Shown here: positions 49,833-61,273 of the stretch, in pieces
Position numbering within the stretch: position 1 is the stretch's first letter
Layout: every line of letters starts with the position of its first letter
From: Cichorium intybus
Lineage: Eukaryota; Streptophyta; Magnoliopsida; Asterales; Asteraceae
NCBI GenBank assembly: GCA_023525715.1
Contig: CM042010.1
Location: forward strand, 80,663,894-80,727,893
DNA length: 64,000 nt
Direction: 5' to 3'
Notes under the pieces: model-generated
What the model saw: only the letters and a program-made list of their open reading frames with translations
Told to the model about the DNA's origin: nothing
Databases searched by the model: none
Translations under genes and position numbers: made by a program

Positions 49833-52800
49833 ATGGCACCAAACACAACAAACCCGGCTCCAAACAAAACCTCACTACGATCTCTCCTTGAGGGAGAAAA
49901 ACTCAACCATACCAACTTCTTGGATTGGTACCGTAGTGTGAGAATAGTTCTCAAACAAGAAAAGAAAGAATATGTTCTCAATAAACCACTTCCTGAAGAG
50001 CCCCCTGCCATCCCTAAGCCCGCACACGATGCATGGCTTAAAAAGATGGATGATTCCATTGATGCATCATGTCTTATGCTGGCCACCATGATTCCTGACC
50101 TTCAGAAGGACTTAGAGAATCATTCAGCCTATGACATGATCAATCAATTAAAGGAAATGTTCCAACAACTTGCAAGAACGGAAAGGTTCGAAACTGTTCG
50201 GGCTTTCCATGCTTGCAAGATGGAGGATGGACAGACGGTAAGCTCTTATGTGCTCAAAATGAAGAGTCACATTGATCATTTGGCTCGTCTTGGAGTTGTG
50301 ATGCCCGAAGAGCTAGCAACGGATATGATCCTTAACTCCTTGACAAAGTCTTTTGATCCCTTTGTCATGAACTATAACATGAATGGTTTCAACAAGACTA
50401 TTCCGGAATTGCATGGGATGCTAATTACCGCCGAAAAGAATCTGCCTAAGAAAACCACTCAAGTTCTCATGATCAAGGAAGGTGGCACAAAGAGAACTAG
50501 ACCCGAACACCCCACCAACTCCAAGGGCAAGGGGAAGGCAAAGGTTGTCAAAGGAAAGGGCAAGAAAGTTGTCCAAACATCCCGTCCGCCCAAGAAGAAG
50601 GCAAAGGTTGCCAAGGAAGACGCGTGCTTCGAATGTGGCAAAGTTGGGCATTGGAAGAGGAATTGCCCTACCTATCTTGCGGAGTTGAAGAAGAAGAAGG
50701 CCGGTGAGGGCACTTCAGGTATCTATGTGATAGACCTAGAACTTTATAATTTATCTCCAAACACATGGGTATTTGATACTGGTTGTGGAACTCACATTTG
50801 TAATATGTTGCAGGGGTTCAAAAGGAGTAGGCGACTGAAGGCAAACGAGGTAGTACTCCGGGTTGGAAACAGTGCAAGGGTTGCGGTGGATTCAATAGGA
50901 AATTTTGATTTGTTACTACCTAATGGCTTGTATTTGACATTAACGAATGTTTATTATGTTCCTAGCTTGACTATGAATATTATTTCGGTTGCTAAGTTGA
51001 GACAATGTGGATTTGATCTTTCCTTTATGAATGATGATATTTGTGTTTACAAAAACAATGTGTTCTATTTTGAGGCTAGGCCTTTAAATGGAATTTATGA
51101 AGTAAACCTTGATGAAAAGACTAACCATGGCTCTTTATACCACACTTTCACCAAGAGACCTAAATGTGATTTGAGTCAAATTTATCTATGGCATTGTCGC
51201 CTTGGGCATATAAACAAGAATCGCATATCCCAACTTCAAAAGAGTGGACTTTTGAAGGCAAATGAGAATGACTCATTTGATATATGTGAATCTTGTTTAC
51301 ATGGCAAGATGACTAAAGCCCCTTTCTCGGGAACCAATGAGAGGGCAAAGGACTTGTTAGGAATCACACATACGGATGTATGTGGTCCTTTCAAGCCAAT
51401 GACTAGATATGGTGAAAGATATTTCATCACTTTCACTGACGACTTTAGTCGTTTTGGATATGTTTATTTGATTAAACATAAACATGAGGCATTTGAAATG
51501 TTCAAAACGTTTCAAAGTGAAGTGGAAAATCAACTCAATAAAACAATTAAAGTTCTACGTTCTGATAGAGGAGGTGAGTACTTAACTACAAACTTTATGG
51601 ATCATCTTAAGACTTGTGGAATTGTTTCACAACTTACTCCACCTGGAACACCACAACATAATGGTGTATCTGAAAGGCGGAACCGAACACTATTGGATAT
51701 GGTTCGATCCATGATGAGTAGAAGTACTCTACCTTTATCATTTTGGGGTTATGCTTTACAAACAGCCGCTCGTCTCCTAAACATGGCACCTACCAAGAAG
51801 GTAGATAAAACGCCTTATGAGATATGGCATGGAAAGGTTCCATCTTTATCCTATCTCAAGGTATGGGGTTGTGAAGCTTATGTTAGACAGGAAGCTTCAA
51901 ACAAACTAGAACCCCGTTCAACCAAGTGTATCTTTGTAGGGTATCCGAAAGATTGTCTTGGATACTACTTCTACAATCCCGTAGAGAATAAGATATTTAT
52001 TTCTCGAAAAGCTGAATTCCTAGAAAACAAGTTTCTGACGGAAGAGGCTAGTGGGAGGTTTGTGGAACTTGAGGAACTTCAGGAACCACAGCCTGATACA
52101 CAAGAAATTGGATCTAGCATTCAACAAGAAATTGTTGAACCTAAACAAACAGTTGATCAGGAACAAATTGTAACACAAGATGTTCGCAGATCTGGTAGGG
52201 TTCGATTTGAACCTGATAGGTATGGTTACCTAATGATGGAAGAGGAATGTTATACGATAGATTCTGATGAACCCGTCAACTACCAGAGTGCAATGTCAGA
52301 TCCTGAATCTGATAAATGGCTTGAAGCCATGAACACAGAGATGCAATCCATGCACGATAACCAAGTATGGGACTTGGTTAATCTTCCCACCAATTGTAAG
52401 ACTGTTTGGAACAAATGGGTTTTCAAGAAGAAAACCGACGTGGATGGAAATGTTCACACTTTTAAGGCTAGACTTGTCGCTAAAGGATACTCACAAACTC
52501 ATGGTATAGACTATGATGAGACCTTTTCACCAGTGGCAATGATCAAGTCAATTAGGATACTTTTTGCCATAGCCGCATACTATGATTATGAGATATGGCA
52601 AATGGATGTCAAGACCGCTTTCCTAAATGGACACTTATTAGAAGATGTCTATATGGATCAACCTGAAGGTTTTGTCGATCCTAAGCATCCAAACAAAGTG
52701 TGCAAGCTTAAAAGATCTATCTATGGATTGAAGCAAGCGTCTCGAACATGGAACATCCGTTTTGATGAAAAGATTACAAATTTTGGATTCATCAAAAATG

Positions 52801-53852
52801 AGGATGACTCCTGTGTTTACAAGAAAGCTAGTGGGAGCATAGTCATATTCCTAGTATTGTATGTAGATGACATACTTCTATTTGGAAATGACATCCCAAC
52901 CTTGAAAGGTGTCAAAACGTTCCTTGAGAACTGTTTCTCAATGAAGGACTTAGGAGAAGCTGCTTATGTATTAGGCATAAAGATCTATAGAGATAGATCT
53001 AAGAGACTTATTGGTTTAAGCCAAAGTGTATATATTGATAAAATCTTGAAAAGGTTCAAGATGCAAGACTCCAAAAGAGGATTCTTGCCGATACCGCATG
53101 GCACCATCCTAAGTAAGTCTCAGTGCCCAAGCACTAGGACTCAACTTGAAAGGATGAAACATGTCCCATATGCTTCGGCAATTGGGTCTATCATGTATTC
53201 CATGTTATGCACTAGGCCCGACGTCTCATGTGCCTTAAGCATGACTAGTAGGTATCAACAGAACCCAGGTGAAGCCCACTGGACTGTTGTCAAGAACATT
53301 CTTAAGTACTTGAGAAGGACTAAAGACATGTTCTTAGTTTACGGTGGTTTGGAAGAAAGCTTAAAGGTAAAGGGTTACACTGACGCAAGCTTCCAAACAG
53401 ATAGGGATGATTCGAGATCTCAATCTGGGTATGTCTTTATTTTAAATGGAGGAGCCGTGTCTTGGAAGAGTTCCAAACAAGAAGTGATTGCACAATCCAC
53501 TACAGAATCAGAATATGTTGCTGCTTCGGAAGCTGCTCAAGAAGCTGTCTGGATGAGAAAGTGCATTGAAGATCTAGGGGTTGTTCCTTCCATTCGGGAC
53601 CCTATAGAAATCTTCTGTGATAATCTAGGTGCTATAGCTCAAGCAAAGGAACCTAGATCGCATCAAAAGACCAAACACATTCACCGAAGGTATAACTACA
53701 TAAGACATGAAGTTAAGAATGGTGAAATAAGTATTCACAAGGTTCATACAGATCAGAATTTGGCAGACCCGTTCACGAAGCCTTTACCCCAAGCTAAGCA
53801 TGAAAGTCACGCTAAGGGTATAGGACTTCGTTACTCTAATGAATGGATTTGA
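49833..53852 (+). CDS. Copia-3 gag-pol polyprotein, intact (1339 residues)
   Basis: A single frame encodes the whole machinery. Gag occupies about residues 1-260, followed by the knuckle CFECGKVGHWKRNC at 265-278. The protease active site is DTG at 315-317. The integrase HHCC finger starts at about His454 and includes CESC near 490. The integrase DD35E triad is Asp515 (HTDVCGPF), Asp578 (SDRGGEY) and Glu614 (GVSERRNR), with 35 residues between the last two. Reverse transcriptase has MDVKTAF and YVDD (first Asp at 1012). RNase H includes Asp1184 (GYTDASF), STTESEY and CDNLGAIAQ. The start ATG is the same as in the other two copies, at the end of the conserved leader. Length and order are normal for the Angela/BARE type. 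No missing key residue was seen. Confidence 0.95.
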   Translation: MAPNTTNPAPNKTSLRSLLEGEKLNHTNFLDWYRSVRIVLKQEKKEYVLNKPLPEEPPAIPKPAHDAWLKKMDDSIDASCLMLATMIPDLQKDLENHSAYDMINQLKEMFQQLARTERFETVRAFHACKMEDGQTVSSYVLKMKSHIDHLARLGVVMPEELATDMILNSLTKSFDPFVMNYNMNGFNKTIPELHGMLITAEKNLPKKTTQVLMIKEGGTKRTRPEHPTNSKGKGKAKVVKGKGKKVVQTSRPPKKKAKVAKEDACFECGKVGHWKRNCPTYLAELKKKKAGEGTSGIYVIDLELYNLSPNTWVFDTGCGTHICNMLQGFKRSRRLKANEVVLRVGNSARVAVDSIGNFDLLLPNGLYLTLTNVYYVPSLTMNIISVAKLRQCGFDLSFMNDDICVYKNNVFYFEARPLNGIYEVNLDEKTNHGSLYHTFTKRPKCDLSQIYLWHCRLGHINKNRISQLQKSGLLKANENDSFDICESCLHGKMTKAPFSGTNERAKDLLGITHTDVCGPFKPMTRYGERYFITFTDDFSRFGYVYLIKHKHEAFEMFKTFQSEVENQLNKTIKVLRSDRGGEYLTTNFMDHLKTCGIVSQLTPPGTPQHNGVSERRNRTLLDMVRSMMSRSTLPLSFWGYALQTAARLLNMAPTKKVDKTPYEIWHGKVPSLSYLKVWGCEAYVRQEASNKLEPRSTKCIFVGYPKDCLGYYFYNPVENKIFISRKAEFLENKFLTEEASGRFVELEELQEPQPDTQEIGSSIQQEIVEPKQTVDQEQIVTQDVRRSGRVRFEPDRYGYLMMEEECYTIDSDEPVNYQSAMSDPESDKWLEAMNTEMQSMHDNQVWDLVNLPTNCKTVWNKWVFKKKTDVDGNVHTFKARLVAKGYSQTHGIDYDETFSPVAMIKSIRILFAIAAYYDYEIWQMDVKTAFLNGHLLEDVYMDQPEGFVDPKHPNKVCKLKRSIYGLKQASRTWNIRFDEKITNFGFIKNEDDSCVYKKASGSIVIFLVLYVDDILLFGNDIPTLKGVKTFLENCFSMKDLGEAAYVLGIKIYRDRSKRLIGLSQSVYIDKILKRFKMQDSKRGFLPIPHGTILSKSQCPSTRTQLERMKHVPYASAIGSIMYSMLCTRPDVSCALSMTSRYQQNPGEAHWTVVKNILKYLRRTKDMFLVYGGLEESLKVKGYTDASFQTDRDDSRSQSGYVFILNGGAVSWKSSKQEVIAQSTTESEYVAASEAAQEAVWMRKCIEDLGVVPSIRDPIEIFCDNLGAIAQAKEPRSHQKTKHIHRRYNYIRHEVKNGEISIHKVHTDQNLADPFTKPLPQAKHESHAKGIGLRYSNEWI

Positions 53853-54624
53853 TTTGTGTTTAGTGTTTTATGAATATGAACTTATGTAAACAACAAGAAT
53901 TATGTAATATATGAAAGGTGATGTTTCATTCATAATTTTGTGTTTTAATATTAGCATGCTTAATCCTCGAATAATTTGATTATTCTAAATGTCCATAGTC
54001 GATCATAGTTGTGGGAGCAATTGTGAAGTAAGACTAATATGAGTTGGATTGGTTGACTTTTATGGGTAAAAGTAGCAAAAGGTTGCAACCAAATTCATAG
54101 GTACTTGTTAGTGAACAAGTATTGGACTTGACCCGCTTCAAGATCACTCCATGGATCATCGTCATAAGTGATTCTTGAATAAAGGTATTATCATTGGATC
54201 CTTAGACCTGAGATGCATATTTGGGACTCAATTGTAGAGAGTTCTATGCTTTGATATGGTTCACCGTTGTTCTTGAAATATAGACAACCATAAAGGCCAT
54301 ACTCAAGTATAGTACAAACTACATAAGGGACGTATGTAGTCAAGACGGGATTTGTTCCTCTTATGTGTTGAGAGTTAGACATCTAAGGCGCCTGATTGAA
54401 AGTTGAACATTAAAAATGAGAATGATTAAGATCCATGTCTCATGTTCAACATGATGTCTGTGACAAAGGGATAATTGATAGATAACCTAGTACATCAATT
54501 AGAGCCTCGTGCTTTTGAAGAATTGGATGTTGTTGAATGGCATAATGTCATGTATTATTGGGGGCAGTGAAATGTTGCTAGACGTTCATCACTGTCGGTA
54601 TCATTCTATGATGCAACCTTGTGC
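53853..54624 (+). other. 3' untranslated region of Copia-3
   Basis: About 770 bp conserved with Copia-1. No gene is supported. It may carry the polyadenylation-side control region; that is inference. Confidence 0.75.
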
Positions 54625-54634
54625 AAGTGGGAGA
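54625..54634 (+). other. Polypurine tract of Copia-3
   Basis: AAGTGGGAGA lies one base before the 3' LTR, as in Copia-1. Confidence 0.9.
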
Positions 54635-54635
54635 T

Positions 54636-54920
54636 TGTTAGTTCTATATGCCCAATGATGATCATAAAATGATATTACTAATAATACATGATCCTATAGG
54701 GTCACACCAACAACAAGTTTAACATCAATTGATCATTCAGAATGTTAAATTTGATTTAATATCAAATGATACTAAACTTGCAATTTAATCTTGTAAGTTA
54801 TTATTATTTGAGGAAAAAATAATAATAACTCCAATATTAAAGGTTGATTATTAATTCATATGTGATGAATTAATTAATAATGATAATTAAATTGTTTAAG
54901 TTGTTAAATGATTTAATTGA

Positions 54921-54990
<70 letters not shown>

Positions 54991-55047
54991 CATAAACCTT
55001 TTATTTAATTTAAATGGTAAATTGAATAAGATGTAATATGTATGTTG

Positions 55048-55096
<49 letters not shown>

Positions 55097-55812
55097 TATA
55101 TAATACATATTTGAAAGGTTTATGTACAAGAATATGGTATAAAAGTTATTCCATTAAACATAAGTATAAAGAGTTATTATTTATAAACTTTGTTTATAAG
55201 TTTATAAATAATATGGAAATGATATATAATAGTTATTTTAAGCCTTCATATGGCCGGCCAACATCTCCATGTCATGCCTAAAAAGTGTGTTAATATAATA
55301 TCAAAAAGAAGTGGAAGATGCTTGGGGTATTCAAGGGTTGACCATGGAAAGTGGCAATGCTCTTTCTTTAAGGATAATGCATGCTTATTCTCTCCATAAG
55401 AAGACCAATATGGCCGGCCATCTAAGGCTAGTTCATTCCATATACTTGTGTTAAAAATCAGCCAAGATAGCTTAAGAAACTCTCTCAAGGTTGCATGCAA
55501 GAATCGTTCAAGCTTCAACATCAAGAGAGTGTTCATTTGCAAGTTTAAAGGGACTAGCATCTAAGGTGTTTTCCTTGTGGGTGGATCAACTATAGAGGGA
55601 TTCTTTCTTGACTCCCAGCCTCATCAAAATCGTCCAAACCAAGAAAATAAGAAAGGGTATGATTTTGAACATCATCTATGCTTGTTCTTCATCTTATCTC
55701 TTCATGCATGTAGCATGATCCTCTTGGAAGAGAAACTTGTGTTCATGATTTTATGCTTCCGTTACAACTTCAAGTTTTTGAAACTAATTACATGAACACA
55801 TGATTTCCAACA
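54636..55812 (+). repeat. 3' LTR of Copia-3
   Basis: It starts TGTTAG, ends CCAACA and is about 1177 bp. TA tracts lie at about 54925-54986 and 55051-55089. It is followed by ATAAA and resumed LINE-4 sequence. Confidence 0.95.
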
Positions 55813-55817
55813 ATAAA

Positions 55818-56225
55818 ATCAAAATTTGGGACACTAATTCTGATCTCATTTGTGCGCTATGCGGGAACTGTCCGGATTCTATTTCCCATCTCTTCTTTAA
55901 TTGTTCTTTCACTTCTTTGGTTTGGCATGACCTCCATCATGTCATGAATCTCTCCTTCTCCACTCATAGCTGGTCTGATATCATTAGTCAACTCAACCCC
56001 ATTAATAAGAACAAGACCATTTGGTCCATCATTAGAAGACTTGTTTTTGCTGGAGCTGTCTACCACGTTTGGCGGGAAAGAAATTTACGAATTTTTTAAA
56101 AAAAAAAATCTCATCATGCTGTCGTGAATAGTGTTAAGGCTGATATCCGCTGTAGACTACTGAGTCTTTCTATGAAAACTTGCACTAATGTTGATTTGGC
56201 TAAAACTATTTGGACCCTCCCCTAA
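55818..56225 (+). pseudogene. LINE-4 ORF2, C-terminal portion after Copia-3
   Basis: The frame resumes with IWDTNSDLICALCGNCPDS, the zinc-binding region, then IWSIIRRLVFAGAVYHVWRERN. It keeps the frame that LINE-1 lost near 23640. A length change in a T/A run near 56090-56108 then shifts the frame before the ancestral stop TAA 56223-56225. The 3' UTR and hairpin follow. Confidence 0.88.
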
Positions 56226-57353
56226 TTTTCTTCCTCTGCGCTTTCTTTTTCTCTGCTTGTTTTGGCTTGTATGATTGGTTTGTTTTGCAGGTGGTTTTCC
56301 TTTATGTTCTTGTTAGCTTCGGGTTCCTTCTCTTGTTTTGGCACCTAGTTTAGCCTGTTGTCCGTTGGGGCCTGTCCCAATGGATTTTCTGTTCTGTGGT
56401 GGGGAGTCCCCAGCCTTATATTGTATTTATTCTTTTTATTAATAAAATTTGACAGAGGTGCCGCCCTCTTTACCCAAAAAAAAAAACCTATCACAACCTT
56501 CATAATGGTCAATAACCCATCATAATCCTTGATAATGGTTCATAACCCATCACAACCTTCATAATAGTACATAACCCATACAACCCTTCATAACAGTCCA
56601 TAACCCATCACAAGCCTTTCTTATGGTCCATAACCCATCACAACCCTTTCTATGGTCCATAACCCATAACAACCCTTCATAATGGTCCATAACCCATACA
56701 AACCTTCATAACAGTCCATAACGCATCACAACCCTTCATAATTGACCATAACCCATCACAACCCTTTATAATTGACCATAACCCATCACAACCCATCATA
56801 ATTAACCATAACCCATAACAACACTTCATAATGGTCCATAACCCATCGCAACCCTGCAAATGGTCCATAACCATAGCAACCCTTAATAATTGTCCATAAC
56901 CCATACAAAACTTCATCATGGTCCATAAACCATCACAACCCTTCATAATGGTCCATAACACATCAAAACCCTTCATAAAGGTTTATAACCCAGTACAAAC
57001 CTTTCTATGGTCCTTGACCCATCACAACTCTTCATAATTGACCATAAACCATAATAACCCTTTATAGTGGTCCATAACCCATCACAACCTTCATAGTGGT
57101 CCGTAACCCATCACAACCCTTCATAATGGTCCATAACCCAACACAACCCTTTCTATGGTCCATAACCCATCACAACTCTTCATAAGCGACCATAACCTAT
57201 CACAGCCCCTTATAATGGTCCATAACCATAACAACCCTTCATAATTGTTCATAAGCCATACAAACCTTCATCATTGTCCATAAACCATCACAACCCTTCA
57301 TAATGGTCCATAACCCATCACAACCCTTTCTATGGTCCATAACCCATCCCAAC

Positions 57354-57406
57354 AAATTTGCCGAGGGGCCCTGCTTTTGGTGCCTTCTCGTTTCCAACTA
57401 AAAAAG
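57354..57406 (+). mobile_element. Short retroposon tail of a third LINE/SINE family, copy 1
   Basis: AAATTTGCCGAGG through CTTCTCGTTTCC, then a decayed A run (CTAAAAAAG). It is the duplicate of the tail at 59312-59371 and not an independent insertion, since the flanking satellite matches. Confidence 0.75.
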
Positions 57407-59311
57407 AAACCATCACAACTCTTCATAATTAACCATAACCTATCAAAACCCCTCATAATGGTCCATAACCCTTCATAGTGGTCCATAACCCATCACAACC
57501 TTCGTAATGATCCATAACCCATCTCAACCCTTTATAATGAATAGTCCACAACCCATCACAACCTTCATAATGGTCCATAACGTATCACAACCCTTTATAA
57601 TGGTCCATAACATATCACAACCTTTCATAACCCATCACAACCCTTCATAATTGAGCATAACCCATCACAGACCTTCATAATGGTCCATAACCCAACACAA
57701 CCCTTTCTATGGTCCATAACCCATAACAACCCTTCATAATTGATCATAACCTATCACAACTGTTCATAATGGTCAATAACCCATCATAATCCTTGATAAT
57801 GGTTCATAGCCCATCACAACCTTCATAATAGTACATAACCCATACAACCCTTCATAACAGTCCATAACCCATCACAATCCTTTCTAATGGTCCATAACCG
57901 ATCACAACCCTTTCTATGGTCCATAACCCATTGCAACCCTGCATAATGGTCCATAACCATAACAACCGTTCATAATGATCCATAACCCATACAAACCTTC
58001 ATAACAGTCCATAACCCATCACAACCCTTCATAATTGACCATAACCCATCACAGCCCTTCATAATTGACCATAACCCATCACAACCCTTCCTATGGTCTA
58101 TAACCCAACACAACCCTTTCTATGGTCCATAACCCATCACAACCCTTCATAATTGACCATAACCCATTACAACACTTCATAATGGTCCATAACACATGGC
58201 AACACTGCATAATGGTCCATAACCACAACAACCCTTCCTAATTGTCCATAACCCATACAAACCTTCATCATGGTCCATAAACCATCACAACCATTCATAA
58301 AGTCCATAACCCATCACAACCCTTAATAATGGTCTATAACCCAACATAACCCTTTCTATGGTCCATAACTAATCACAACCCTTCATAGTGGTCCATTACC
58401 CATCACAACCTTCATAAAGCTATGTAACCCATCACAACCCTTTATAGTGCTCCATAACTCATCACAACCTTCACAACGGTCCATCACCCATCACAACCCT
58501 TTATAATGGTCTATAACCCATCACAACCCTTTATAATTGAGCATAACCCATCACAACCCTTCATAATGGTCCATAACCCAACACAACCCTTTCTATGGTC
58601 CATAAGCTATAACAACCCTTCATAATTGACAATAACCTATCACAACCCTTCATAATGGTCAATAACCCATCATAATCCTTGATAATGGTTCATAACCCAT
58701 CACAACCTTCATAATAGTACATAACCCATACAACCCTTGATAAAGGTCCATAACCCATAACAATCCTTTTTAATGATCCATAACCATTCACAACCCTTTC
58801 TATGGTCCATAACCCATCGCAACCCTACATAATGGTCCATAACCATAACAACCTTCATAATGGTCCGTAACCCATACAAACCTTCAAAATAGTCAATAAC
58901 CCATCACAACCCTTCAAAATTATCCATAACCCATCACAACACTTCATAATGGTCCATAACACATCGCAACCCTACGTAATGATCCATAACCACAACAACC
59001 CTTCATAACGGTCCATAACCCAGACAAACCTGCATAATGGTGCATAACCCCATCACAACCCTTCATACCAACACAACCCTTTCTATGGTCCATAACCCAT
59101 AACAACACTTCATAATTGACCATAACCTATCACAACCCTTCATAATGGTTAATAACCTATCATAATCCTTGATAATGGTCCATAACCATAACAGCCCTTC
59201 ATAATTGTCCATAACCTATACAAACCTTCATCACGGTCCATAAACCATCACAACCCTTCATAATGGTCCATAACCCATCACGACCCTTTCTATGGTCCAT
59301 AACCCATCCCA

Positions 59312-59371
59312 ACAAATTTGCCGAGAGGCCCTGCTTTTGGTGCCTTCTCGTTTCCAAAAAAAAAAAAAAAG
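59312..59371 (+). mobile_element. Short retroposon tail of a third LINE/SINE family, copy 2
   Basis: It holds the hairpin GAGAGGC (59323-59329) pairing with GCC-T-TCTC (59342-59349, one bulge), then GTTTCC and 15 As. The start AAATTTGCC equals the other LINE tails, while the rest differs, so it is a separate family with the same 3' design. Confidence 0.75.
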
Positions 59372-61273
59372 AAACCATCACAACTTTTCATAATTGTCCA
59401 TAACCTATCAAAACCCCTCATAATGGTCCATAACCCTTCATAATGGTCCATAACCCATCACAAACTTCATAATGATCCATAACCCATCTCAACCCTTTAT
59501 AATGAATAGTCCATAACCCATCACAACATTTATAATGGTCCATAACGCATCACAACCCTTTATAATGGTCCATAACCCATCACAACCCTTCATAATTGAG
59601 CATAACCCATCACAACCCTTCATAATGGTCCATAACCCAACACAACCCTTTCTATGATCCATAAGCTATAACAACCCTTCATAATTGACAATAACCTATC
59701 ACAACCCTTCATAATGGTTAATAACCTATCATAATCCTTGATAATGGTTCATAACCCATCACAACCTTCATAATAGTACACAACCCATACAACCCTTGAT
59801 AACGGTCCATAACCCATAACAACCTTTTCTAACGGTCCATAACCCATCACAACCCTTTCTATGGTCCATAACCCATTGCAACCCTGCATAATGGTCCATA
59901 ACCATAACAACCCTTCATAATGGTCCGTAACCCATACAAACTTTCAAAATAGTCAATAACCCATCACAACCCTTCAAAATTATCCATAACCCATCATGTC
60001 ACTTCATAATGGTCCATAACACATCGCAACCCTACGTAATGATCCATAACCACAACAACCCTTCATAACGGTCCATAACCCATACAAACCTGCATAATGG
60101 TGCATAATCCCATCACAACCCTTCATAATGGTATATAATCCAACACAAGCCTTTCTATGGTCCATAACCCATCGCAACTCTTCATAATTAACCATAACCT
60201 ATCACAACCCCTCATAATGGTCCATAACCTATCATAACCCTTCATAGTGGTCCAAAACCCATCACAACCTTCATAATGGTCCATAACCCATCACAACCCT
60301 TTATAATGGTCCATAACCCATCACAACCTTCATAATGTTCCATAACCCATCACAATCCTTCATAATGGTCAATAACCCATCATAATCCTTCATAATGGTT
60401 CATAACCCATCACAACCTTCATAATAGTACATAATCCATACAACCCTTCATAACGGTCCATAACCCATCACAACCCTTTCTAATGGTTCATAACCCATCA
60501 CAACCCTTTCTATGGTGCATAACCCATCGCAACCCTATATAATGGTCCATAACCATAACAACCCTTCATAATGGTCCATAACCCATACAAACCTTCATAA
60601 CAATCCATAACCCATCACAACCTTTCATAATTGACCATAACCCATCACAACCCTTCATAATTGACCATAACCCGTCACAATCCTTCCTATGGTCCATAAC
60701 CCAGCACAACCCTTTCTATGGTCCATAACCCATCACAACCGTTCATAATTAACCATAATCCATCACAACACTTCATAATGGTCCATAACCCATCGCAACC
60801 CTATATAATGGTGCATAAACATAACAACCCTTCATAATTATCCATAACGCATACAAACCATCATCATGGTCCATAACCTATCACAACCTTCATAATGGTC
60901 CATAACCCATCACAACCCTTCATAATAGTCCATAACCCAACACAACCCTTTCTATGGTCCGTAACCCATCACAACTCTTCATAATTGACCATAAGTTATC
61001 AAAACCCCTCATAATGGTCCATAACGCATCATAACCCTTCATAGTGGTCCATAACCCATCACAACGTTCATAATGGTCCATAACCCATCACAACCCTTTA
61101 TAATGGTCCATAACCTATAAAACCCTTCATAATGGTCCATAACACATCACAACCTTTTATAATGGTCTATAACCCATCATAGCCCTTCATAATTGAGCAT
61201 AACCCAACACAGACCTTCATAATGGTCCATAACCCAACACAACCCTTTCTATGGTCCATAACCCATAACAACC

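Larger units (their letters stand above)
46779..55812 (+). mobile_element. Copia-3: complete, intact Ty1/copia retrotransposon nested in LINE-4
   Basis: A 9.0-kb element with both LTRs, a perfect primer site, leader, one uninterrupted gag-pol frame, polypurine tract and a 5-bp target duplication. I noticed about four substitutions between the LTRs, apart from TA-tract length. With a plant rate near 1e-8 per site per year that suggests an age well below one million years (rough estimate, by-eye alignment). It is the best candidate for an active element in the window. Confidence 0.96.
44541..56486 (+). mobile_element. LINE-4: 5'-truncated LINE, split by Copia-3
   Basis: LINE sequence at 44541-46778 continues at 55818-56486 after the Copia-3 insertion. 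It is closely related to LINE-1. It starts inside ORF2, upstream of the RT core, with a scrambled 5' junction (a repeat of AAGGCTAAGGTTAACTGGCT at 44541 and 44617). It ends with the hairpin AGAGG (56454-56458)/CCTCT (56465-56469) and 11 As. The flanking satellite shows no long target duplication. Confidence 0.92.
56487..61273. repeat. 30-bp satellite array, segment 9
   Basis: About 4.8 kb of satellite of the right-hand subfamily. It contains two copies of a short retroposon tail (57354-57406 and 59312-59371) about 1960 bp apart, with matching flanks, showing a segmental duplication. Confidence 0.94.

Noticed and set aside
54913..55095. Minus-strand peptide rich in Tyr-Ile
   Set aside because: It is a translation of the TA microsatellites in the Copia-3 LTR.
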